64,000 bases of DNA from Desulfofundulus luciae. Lineage in GTDB: Bacteria > Bacillota > Desulfotomaculia > Desulfotomaculales > Desulfovirgulaceae. A model generated the notes under the pieces. That model was not told the DNA's origin, made no database searches, and saw only the letters and a list, made by a program, of their open reading frames with translations. The position numbers were made by a program, and so were the translations under genes. Below, one piece after another: positions 1-6,321 of this stretch (position 1 is its first letter; every line of letters begins with the position of its first letter). The DNA is taken from contig NZ_JAUSUX010000007.1 of NCBI RefSeq assembly GCF_030813795.1, forward strand, positions 62,001-126,000, in the 5' to 3' direction.

Positions 1-28
1 TCGTATTAACCCGCAGGAACTTGGACAC
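1..28 (-). CDS. Start of a probable aldehyde:ferredoxin oxidoreductase (5' fragment)
   Basis: Only nine codons are inside the window, reading (V/M)SKFLRVNT from a GTG at 28-26 on the minus strand. A purine-rich AGGGGG ribosome binding site lies about 8 nt upstream (37-41). The peptide resembles the N-terminus of AOR-family tungsten enzymes, which usually begin with a short K-(I/F/L)-LRVN motif. The position downstream of an Fe-alcohol dehydrogenase fits a role oxidising the resulting aldehyde to the acid with reduction of ferredoxin. With so few residues this is a suggestion, not an identification. Confidence 0.4.
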
Positions 29-258
29 CGCTTTTTCCCCCTTTTTGATCTTTTTGTTTTTTCTTTCTATGATTGTTTTTTATTTCCAAGATCTTTTTGT
101 TTTCCCAAACTACAATTTTTTATCTTACAATTTCTATGCCACTCTGCATAAATCCTGCGGTATACCTTCACCATATACAAAAGTAACGCGCCATTTTGAT
201 ACGCCATACCTGCTCCATTACAGGGCACCAGCATCACAACAGGACACTTTTACTAAAT
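29..258. other. T-rich intergenic stretch
   Basis: No convincing gene on either strand. The plus strand is very T-rich at 30-130, so a minus-strand transcript would be A-rich just before the GTG at 28. It is the likely promoter/leader region of the gene at the left edge. I saw no clear -24/-12 element here. Confidence 0.4.
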
Positions 259-290
259 AATGATAGGAGAGATTTGACTCTCCTATCATT
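259..290 (-). terminator. Perfect 13-bp hairpin after adh1
   Basis: AATGATAGGAGAG (259-271) pairs perfectly with CTCTCCTATCATT (278-290) around a 6-nt loop, 17 nt past the adh1 stop codon. The sequence that follows on the minus strand (TTATTTAGTAAAAG) is only moderately U-rich, so termination may be partial and allow read-through into the gene at the left edge. Confidence 0.6.
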
Positions 291-306
291 AGCCAATGAT
301 TACATT

Positions 307-1470
307 TTACATTGCCTGCCGGTAGATGTCAATTATATCGTCCAGGGTGGCCAGGCGCGGGTTGGTCAGGCTGCAGGCATCTTTCATGGCGTTTTCGGCC
401 ATGACGGTCAGGTCTTCCTCCTTCACTCCCAGACCGGCGAGACCGGAAGGAATACCCACATCCTCCGACAGTTTCTGAATGGCGAAAATAGCCTTTTCGG
501 CAGCTTCACGCACGGAAAGCCCCTCAATGTTTTCGCCCAAAGCCACCGCAATGTCGGCAAACCGCTGCGGGCAGGCAATCAGGTTGAAGCGGCAGACATG
601 GGGCAGCAGGATGGCGTTGCATACGCCATGGGGAAGGTTGTAGAAGCCGCCCAGTTGATGGGCCATGGCGTGGACGTAACCCAGGCTGGCGTTATTGAAA
701 GCCATGCCGGCCAGGAATTCGGCATAGGCCATCTTATCCCGGGCTTCCATGTTCTGGCCATTGGCCACGGCCTGGCGCAGGTTGCCGGCAATTAACTTCA
801 TGGCCATCAGCGCCGCCGAATCGGTAACCGGGGTGGCCATGGTCGAAACATACGCTTCCACGGCGTGGGTTAAAGCATCCATCCCCGTTGCGGCCGTCAG
901 GGCCGGGGGCATGCCCACCATGAGCAGGGGGTCGTTTATGGCCACGTTGGGGGTAACCCGCCAGTCCACGATGGCCATTTTCACCTTCCGGTCGGTATCG
1001 GTAATGATGCAGAAACGGGTCATTTCGCTGGCCGTCCCCGCGGTGGTGTTCACGGCAATGAAGGGGGGCATGGGTTTGCTGGACTTGTCCACGCCTTCAT
1101 AATCCCGGATGTTGCCCCCGTTGGTGGCTACAATGCCGATACCCTTGGCGCAGTCGTGGGAACTGCCGCCGCCCAGGGAAATGATCATGTCGCACTGGTT
1201 TTCCTGGAACACTTTTAAGCCGTCATGGACGTTGATGTCGGTAGGGTTGGGCTCGGCCCCGGCAAAGATAATGGCCTCGGCGCCGGCCTCTTCTACCTGC
1301 GCCTTAATCTGGTCGGCCATGCCGGACTTGGCCAGGTAGGCATCTGTTACAATGAGCACCCTCCTGCCGCCGAGAATTTTCACCTGTTCGCCGACCTTTT
1401 TGTGAGCCCCAATACCCATGAGGTTCACCGTAGGGATGTAATACCCGTAAACCTGTTCACCCAATGCCAT
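307..1470 (-). CDS. Iron-containing (NAD-dependent) alcohol dehydrogenase, group III, methanol-dehydrogenase-like
   Basis: 387 aa, the full length of group III Fe-dependent alcohol dehydrogenases, which reversibly oxidise primary alcohols with NAD(P) in the cytoplasm. The nucleotide-binding GGGSSHD motif is at residues 100-106 and the metal ligands are D198, H202, H267 and H281. Long stretches, for example the NPTD motif near 75-78 and [20 protein letters not shown], recall the NAD-dependent methanol dehydrogenase of Bacillus methanolicus, so methanol, ethanol and other short alcohols are all candidates. The usual TAGTGSE motif reads TAGTASE here. The ATG at 1470 is preceded by AGGAGG (1478-1483). 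A sigma-54 promoter at 1570-1585 makes this a separate transcription unit, probably controlled by the NtrC-type regulator encoded just upstream. Confidence 0.93.
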   Translation of the reverse strand: MALGEQVYGYYIPTVNLMGIGAHKKVGEQVKILGGRRVLIVTDAYLAKSGMADQIKAQVEEAGAEAIIFAGAEPNPTDINVHDGLKVFQENQCDMIISLGGGSSHDCAKGIGIVATNGGNIRDYEGVDKSSKPMPPFIAVNTTAGTASEMTRFCIITDTDRKVKMAIVDWRVTPNVAINDPLLMVGMPPALTAATGMDALTHAVEAYVSTMATPVTDSAALMAMKLIAGNLRQAVANGQNMEARDKMAYAEFLAGMAFNNASLGYVHAMAHQLGGFYNLPHGVCNAILLPHVCRFNLIACPQRFADIAVALGENIEGLSVREAAEKAIFAIQKLSEDVGIPSGLAGLGVKEEDLTVMAENAMKDACSLTNPRLATLDDIIDIYRQAM

Positions 1471-1499
1471 TAAAACCGCCTCCTGTACTTAATGTTCTG

Positions 1500-1533
1500 G
1501 GAGAGGAATAAACAATCATATTTATTCCTCTCC
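1500..1533 (-). promoter_or_regulatory. 13-bp perfect inverted repeat in the adh1 leader
   Basis: GGAGAGGAATAAA (1500-1512) and TTTATTCCTCTCC (1521-1533) are exact inverted copies with an 8-nt loop. It lies between the sigma-54 promoter and the adh1 ribosome binding site, so it would form in the 5' untranslated RNA. It could stabilise the mRNA or be an operator; there is no U-run after it, so it is a poor terminator. Confidence 0.5.
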
Positions 1534-1569
1534 TTGCAAGAATTTATATTTTTCGATTATTCAAAGTAA

Positions 1570-1585
1570 GGCAATATTCATGCCA
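1570..1585 (-). promoter_or_regulatory. Sigma-54 (-24/-12) promoter for adh1
   Basis: On the minus strand the sequence reads TGGCAT-GAATA-TTGCC, matching the sigma-54 consensus TGGCAy-N5-TTGCw with invariant GG and GC correctly spaced. Transcription would start near 1558, about 88 nt before the adh1 ATG. The gene immediately upstream encodes a sigma-54 activator, which supports the call. Confidence 0.75.
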
Positions 1586-1712
1586 GAGATAAAAATCTTG
1601 AAATTCGCTACGTTTAAGGCAACCCATTGTTGACAGCGTTCCATTACGGGACAAAAGCTTAGCCAATTTGGAGCGGGGAGTTTCAATTTAGAAATTTAGA
1701 AGCGGCCCTATC

Positions 1713-1744
1713 AAAAAAAAACCGCTTCCGGCGGGAAAGCGGTT
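1713..1744 (-). terminator. Rho-independent terminator of the adh2-kinase-regulator operon
   Basis: AACCGCTT (1720-1727) pairs with AAGCGGTT (1737-1744). On the minus strand the hairpin is followed by a run of eight U (the A-run at 1713-1720). It lies about 100 nt past the stop codon of the response regulator. Confidence 0.75.
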
Positions 1745-1770
1745 GACCTGCCGTATGTGAAAAACCGAAC

Positions 1771-1818
1771 TTGCCGGTGGGTACCGGACGCAAGGTGCGT
1801 ATCTTGCGCGGAACGCCG
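1771..1818. repeat. Diverged copy of the intergenic GTGCGYATCTT repeat
   Basis: The segment GGTGCGTATCTTGCGCGGAA and the following CGCCGGAGCGAG match, with scattered substitutions, a segment at about 29270-29306 (GGTGCGCATCTTACGCGGAG, then CACTGGAGTGAG). It also contains an imperfect dyad, ACGCAAG...CTTGCGC. It is the third, degenerate locus of the repeat family described at 19010-19281 and 28862-29431. It could alternatively serve as an upstream activator site for adh1. Confidence 0.4.
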
Positions 1819-1847
1819 GAGCGAGGGTCTAACGACGTGCCCTGTAA

Positions 1848-3404
1848 TTAGCTGTTTCCTGCTTCGCCCTGCATTTCTTTTAATTTTCGGTAGAGGGTAT
1901 TCCGGCCGATACCCAGTATACGGGCGGCCAGAGTAATGTTGCCGCGGGAATAAACCAGGGCCTGATTGATAGCTTCCCTTTCCATTTCCTCAATGGTTGC
2001 GGGAGGCGGGCAGGACAGGCCCCTGCGGGACATCACTTCCAGCACCTTTTTTTCCAGTACCTTTAACAAATGAAAAACCCGTGGCAGTTCCCCGTCCTCG
2101 AGGCCGGACAGGAAATCCTTTGAACGCACCAGGTTTTGCAGTTGCGCTAAAAAAGGTGAGCCTCCCGGTTGATCATCCGGGGACGCCAACCCCGGTTTTT
2201 TGAAACGGTTCAGGGCACCGGTTATGCGGTTGGAGAGGTGCCCGGGTAAAATTACCGTGCCGTCGCACAGGGCCGCGGCCTGGTGGATGGCATTAACCAG
2301 TTCCCGCACGTTGCCCGGCCAGGAATATTGCATCATGATTTTCATTGCTTCAGGGGAGATTTTTATACTCTGACCTGTTCCTTGTCCGGCAAGCTCATTT
2401 AAAAAATGATTGACCAGCACCGGAATATCTTCTTTGCGTTCCCTTAAAGGGGGAAGATGCAGCCGCACCACGTCAAGCCGGTAAAACAAATCTTCCCGGA
2501 AGTTCTTTTCCCTGACGGCCTGCTCCAGATCCACATTGGTGGCGGCAATTACGCGCACATCGGTTTTAATGGGCTTTTCTCCCCCCACCCGCATGAACTC
2601 CCCGGTCTCCAGTACCCGGAGGAGCTTTACCTGGATGGACAGGCTGGCCTCACCAATTTCATCCAGGAACAGTGTACCATGGTTGGCCAGCTCGAAAATA
2701 CCCCTGCGCTGGCCGGTGGCACCTGTAAACGCACCCTTTTCATGACCAAACAACTCGCTTTCCAGAAGATTTTCCGGCAGCGCACCGCAGTTAACGGGAA
2801 TAAAGGGGCGGTCGCTCCGGTGGCTGGCCGCATGGATGAAGCGGGCCAGCACTTCTTTGCCGGTGCCGGTTTCCCCCTGGATCAGGACATTAACATCCTT
2901 GCGGGCAATTTTAAAAGCCACGGAAAGAAGCTGGTTCATGGCCCGGCTGTTCCCGACAATTATTCCCGCCCGGGCGGCAATATGACCCCATTCGGCGGTG
3001 GAAAGCCTTTTTTTCCTCTCTTCAGCACCACCGGCAAAATCAAGGGCTTTATCGATCAAGGCCTCGATCTGCGAAATGTCCTCGAAGGGCTTTTCAATGT
3101 AATCGTAAGCCCCCAGTTGAATGGCCCTCACAGCAGTCCTGGTGGTGCTGTACCCCGTCATGATTATGACTTCACAGCCGGGCTGCACCTTTTTTACCTC
3201 CTGGAGCAGGGACAGGCCATCGAAATCGGGCAGCTTTAAATCAACCACCGCCACGTGAAACTTCTGGTCGTTAATGGCCTCGCGGGCCTCCTGGCCACTT
3301 GTAGCTACGGTTACCCGGTACCCTTTTCTTTCCAGCAGGCAACGGAAAAAGGTGCCTACCTCCACTTCATCATCTACCACCAGGATACGTGCCTGTAAAG
3401 ACAA
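1848..3404 (-). CDS. Sigma-54-dependent response regulator, NtrC family
   Basis: 518 aa. Domain order: receiver (about 5-120; phospho-acceptor D55, conserved K105), AAA+ ATPase (about 150-380; Walker A GETGTGKE at 177-184, GAFTGA sigma-54 contact loop at 224-229, Walker B LFLDEIG near 245-251) and a C-terminal Fis-type helix-turn-helix (about 475-515, ending in a TLAARILGIGRNTLYRKL-like helix pair). A receiver-phosphorylated activator of this kind hydrolyses ATP to open sigma-54 promoters. It follows the histidine kinase gene with a 49-nt gap, and the first promoter downstream, that of adh1, is of the -24/-12 type. The obvious inference is that it activates alcohol dehydrogenase expression. 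Confidence 0.95.
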   Translation of the reverse strand: MSLQARILVVDDEVEVGTFFRCLLERKGYRVTVATSGQEAREAINDQKFHVAVVDLKLPDFDGLSLLQEVKKVQPGCEVIIMTGYSTTRTAVRAIQLGAYDYIEKPFEDISQIEALIDKALDFAGGAEERKKRLSTAEWGHIAARAGIIVGNSRAMNQLLSVAFKIARKDVNVLIQGETGTGKEVLARFIHAASHRSDRPFIPVNCGALPENLLESELFGHEKGAFTGATGQRRGIFELANHGTLFLDEIGEASLSIQVKLLRVLETGEFMRVGGEKPIKTDVRVIAATNVDLEQAVREKNFREDLFYRLDVVRLHLPPLRERKEDIPVLVNHFLNELAGQGTGQSIKISPEAMKIMMQYSWPGNVRELVNAIHQAAALCDGTVILPGHLSNRITGALNRFKKPGLASPDDQPGGSPFLAQLQNLVRSKDFLSGLEDGELPRVFHLLKVLEKKVLEVMSRRGLSCPPPATIEEMEREAINQALVYSRGNITLAARILGIGRNTLYRKLKEMQGEAGNS

Positions 3405-3453
3405 AATAATCCCTCCGGGAACAGGCTGAATTTAGAACTAAAGCATGGAAAAT

Positions 3454-4812
3454 CTAGGACCGGCCCTCCTCCAAAGGGAGGACCAGCGTGAAGGTGCTTC
3501 CCTTACCCGGGCGACTTTCTACTTCGATGGTCCCCCCGTGGGCCCGGGCAATGCCAAGGCTCACGCTCAACCCCAGCCCGGTACCCCGGGAAGCTTCTTT
3601 CGTCGTAAAAAAGGGATCAAAAACCCGGCTCATATTTTCAGGGGAAATTCCCTGCCCGTTATCCTGAACAGCCACGACTACATAACGCCGCCCATTTTCA
3701 TCCCTGCGCACCCCGGTGCCGATACGAATATACCTTTCCTTTTCCACCCCTTCTAAAGCATCCCGGGCATTGAGCAACAGGTTGATCAACACCTGGTCGA
3801 GCTGCTGCCCGTTGGCAGCCACCCTGGGCAGGTCCGGGGCCAGGTCGGTGCAGACATTTATCCCGTTCCGGTTAATCTGATATTTAACCAGGCTCAGCAC
3901 TCTTTCCACCACCTCATTGAGGTCGGTGGGGGCTACCACCGGCGGTTCCTGGCGGGCAAAGGTGAGCAGGTTCTGGATTATCTTTTTGCAGCGCAGGCCG
4001 CAGGTAACGATATCCCTGAGCAACTGGGAAGCCGGGTGCTCAGGCCCCAGCTCACGCTGCAGCATCTGGGCGTTGCCAATGATCACGGTCATGGGACTGT
4101 TCAGTTCGTGGGCCACTCCCGCGGCCATTTCACCTATGGCCGCCAGCTTGGCCGACTGGATCAGCTGAGCCTGCATTTGCACCCGCGCCCGGAAGGCTTC
4201 CTCCCATTCCCGCTTGGCCTGGACCACTTCCTCGTAAAGCCGGCGGTTCTGGATGCAGATGGCCAGCTGATCCGCCAGCTGCCGGGCAAAAGTTAAATCA
4301 TTTTGGGAGTAGATATTCTTTTCCCGGGTGCCGATTACCAGCATACCAATGATGTTTTGCTTCACCTTCAGGGGGTCCAAGATCAGGCAGTTGAGCTCGA
4401 ACTGCCGCACGGGAAGCTCATCAAGAAGTTTCCCGTCGCCGGCAATACACAGATATACCTGTTCTTGCTGTTTTCTAATGATCTCCCAGAGCACCGAATT
4501 CCGGGGCACCACCAGGCCGTTGCACGGCAACGGAGGCTGCGTGGCCACCAGGCGCAGCTCACTGCCTTCCACCGTGATCAGGCCCAGAAAATCACACGGA
4601 ATAACCAGGGGAAGGTTTTCATAAACCCTCTGCACGATCATTTCCAGGGACATATCAATATTGATATCCCGGCTCAACTGGTGGATGATCTCCAGGCGGC
4701 GGTTCTGAATAACAATTTCCCGGTTGCGTTTTTTCAACTCCACGTAATAATTCAGCTTGGATGATCTGACCCCAGTCAAATTTTCGATCAGCCTGGTTTT
4801 GTCGTCAATCAA
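3454..4812 (-). CDS. Cytoplasmic sensor histidine kinase with GAF-like domain
   Basis: 452 aa without transmembrane segments. A short N-terminal coiled region (about 1-45) is followed by a GAF-like sensor domain (about 45-190), a second coiled segment, HisKA with phospho-histidine H235 in the motif GVAHELNS, and a HATPase domain with N box (NLLLNARDA), G1 (DNGQGIS) and G2 (GTGLGLS). The start is a TTG at 4812 that overlaps the adh2 stop codon by 8 bp, so the two are translationally coupled. The signal is unknown; the GAF domain and the coupling to an alcohol dehydrogenase suggest an intracellular small-molecule or redox cue. Partner: the response regulator 49 nt downstream. Confidence 0.92.
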   Translation of the reverse strand: MIDDKTRLIENLTGVRSSKLNYYVELKKRNREIVIQNRRLEIIHQLSRDINIDMSLEMIVQRVYENLPLVIPCDFLGLITVEGSELRLVATQPPLPCNGLVVPRNSVLWEIIRKQQEQVYLCIAGDGKLLDELPVRQFELNCLILDPLKVKQNIIGMLVIGTREKNIYSQNDLTFARQLADQLAICIQNRRLYEEVVQAKREWEEAFRARVQMQAQLIQSAKLAAIGEMAAGVAHELNSPMTVIIGNAQMLQRELGPEHPASQLLRDIVTCGLRCKKIIQNLLTFARQEPPVVAPTDLNEVVERVLSLVKYQINRNGINVCTDLAPDLPRVAANGQQLDQVLINLLLNARDALEGVEKERYIRIGTGVRRDENGRRYVVVAVQDNGQGISPENMSRVFDPFFTTKEASRGTGLGLSVSLGIARAHGGTIEVESRPGKGSTFTLVLPLEEGRS

Positions 4813-5977
4813 CCTGAATCCCTCTCTTCAACGCCAGAGCAAAAAGGTTATGCAAATCCCTTTCTGTTACATCCCGCGGGTTGGTAATAATGCAGGCATC
4901 TTTCAGGGCGTTTTGGGCAAGATTGTTTATACGCTCCTCCGACAGGTTCTCCACGGTAATTTTATCCGGTATATCAAGATCCCGGGCCAGCCTGCGTACC
5001 GCCTGGATGGCCCTTTCCGCCGCCTCCCATGTACTCAGTCCTGCAATATTTTCGCCCATGGCCTCGGCTATCCGGGCAAATTTTTCCACACAGGCGATCA
5101 TGTTAAATTCCATTACATATGGCAAAAGGATGGCATTGGTTTCTCCATGATGCAAATCCAACTGCGCGTCCAACTGGTGGGCCATGGCATGGGTGGCCCC
5201 TAAAATGGCGTTGGAGAAGGCCAGACCGGCCTGTAAAGCTGCCATGGCCATGGCTGACTTGGCCTCCAGGTTGGAGCGGCAGGCAACCGATGGACGCAGG
5301 TACCTGGCAACCAGGCGTATGGCATTCAAGGCATTTACGTCGGTAAGGGGGGTTGCGGCCAGGGATACAAAGGACTCGATGGCGTGGCTTAAAGCATCCA
5401 GCCCGGTGGCGGCCGTCAGCCTGGCGTCCTTGGTCTGGAGTACCACGGGGTCGATAATGGCTATGTCGGGCACCAGGGATTTGGAAATAATGGTCATTTT
5501 GACCTTGCGCCGGGTATCGACGATAATGGCAAACTGGGTGACCTCGGACCCCGAACCGGCCGTGGTGGGCACAACCAGCAACGGCGGGAGGGGGCGGGTG
5601 ATTTTGTTGACCCCTTCATAATCCTGGATAACTCCCCCGTTGGTGGCCAGGATGGCCACGGCCTTGGCCACGTCGATGGGGCTGCCTCCTCCCACGGCCA
5701 GAATGGCATCGCAACCCGTGTCCTGGTAACGCTTGACCCCTTCGATCACCTCGTAATCCTTCGGGTTGCTGGTCACCTCAAACCATACCTCAAAGGAAAG
5801 GCCGGCCTCCTTGAGCCGGTCGATAGCCCTGTCCACCCACCGGTTGGCCACCACCCCCGGGTCACTGATCACAAAGAGTTTGGTCGCTCCCAGGCGGAGG
5901 GCGCTTTCACCCACCTGGCTCAAAGCCCCCAGACCGAAAATAATTTCGGGAGCCACAAATTTGCTGATCATCCGCAT
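4805..5977 (-). CDS. Iron-containing alcohol dehydrogenase (second copy)
   Basis: 390 aa, group III Fe-ADH. Nucleotide-binding GGGSPID is at 96-102, TTAGSGSE at 138-145, and the metal ligands are D194, H198, H263 and H277. It is clearly a distinct paralogue of the enzyme at 307-1470, with the canonical GSGSE where the other has GTASE. It is the first gene of an operon with the histidine kinase (8-bp overlap) and the NtrC-type regulator. The start ATG at 5977 has GGAGAG upstream. Its substrate cannot be read from sequence; a primary alcohol is expected. Having both the sensor pair and an ADH in one operon suggests feedback between alcohol flux and regulator level. Confidence 0.92.
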   Translation of the reverse strand: MRMISKFVAPEIIFGLGALSQVGESALRLGATKLFVISDPGVVANRWVDRAIDRLKEAGLSFEVWFEVTSNPKDYEVIEGVKRYQDTGCDAILAVGGGSPIDVAKAVAILATNGGVIQDYEGVNKITRPLPPLLVVPTTAGSGSEVTQFAIIVDTRRKVKMTIISKSLVPDIAIIDPVVLQTKDARLTAATGLDALSHAIESFVSLAATPLTDVNALNAIRLVARYLRPSVACRSNLEAKSAMAMAALQAGLAFSNAILGATHAMAHQLDAQLDLHHGETNAILLPYVMEFNMIACVEKFARIAEAMGENIAGLSTWEAAERAIQAVRRLARDLDIPDKITVENLSEERINNLAQNALKDACIITNPRDVTERDLHNLFALALKRGIQVD

Positions 5978-6022
5978 GGGCTTTCTCTCCAGAATATTTT
6001 TTCTAATTGTTTTAATTCTGTA

Positions 6023-6271
6023 TCACCGGGAAAATTCCTTTTGGCAAAAAAACACCCCCCGGCGGGGGTGCAGTGGAGGAAGGTCCGCAACGTGCAGACT
6101 GACCTGTTCTTTCTGGCTCTCGATGGTAGCCTTAGCGTCCTCCACCGCCCACTGGCACCAGCGGGCGGTAGGAAGGAACTTATGATAGAAATCTTTTACT
6201 ACTTCCCCGGTTTCTTCTCAGCGCCCTAAGGCTTGGTAGGCGGTACGCTTAGCCGCCTGGAAGCGGCGCAT
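6023..6271 (-). pseudogene. Remnant of an IS605-family OrfB/TnpB transposase
   Basis: The reading frame begins MRRFQAAKRTAYQALGR, hits a TGA at 6218-6220, and continues in the same frame with FYHKFLPTARWCQWAVEDAK and IESQKEQ before a TGA at 6023-6025. These fragments look like the N-terminal region of IS605-type OrfB proteins (a RxFxxAxRxAYxxL helix followed by Arg/Tyr- and Lys-rich helices). The zinc ribbon and catalytic parts are absent. This reading comes from family memory, not a search; it could also be chance coding potential. Confidence 0.4.
6046..6070 (-). terminator. Strong GC hairpin with U-run
   Basis: CACCCCC (6053-6059) pairs with GGGGGTG (6064-6070); on the minus strand it is followed by seven U (A-run 6046-6052). 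It lies 250 nt after fdhA, beyond the transposase remnant, and just before adh2, so it insulates adh2 from the formate dehydrogenase operon. Confidence 0.75.
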
Positions 6272-6280
6272 GAAGGAAAC

Positions 6281-6305
6281 GACCCAGCTCTGGCTAAGCT
6301 GGGTC
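6281..6305 (-). terminator. 9-bp hairpin just after fdhA
   Basis: GACCCAGCT (6281-6289) pairs perfectly with AGCTGGGTC (6297-6305), 17 nt past the fdhA stop codon. There is no U-run, so it may protect the 3' end of the mRNA more than terminate; the efficient terminator is probably the one at 6046-6070. Confidence 0.45.
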
Positions 6306-6321
6306 CCGTATTTAAATGCCC

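Noticed and set aside
6000-6100. Sigma-54 promoter upstream of adh2
   Set aside because: GGCAAAAAAACACC resembles part of the element on inspection but lacks the GG/GC spacing and is the U-run of a terminator.
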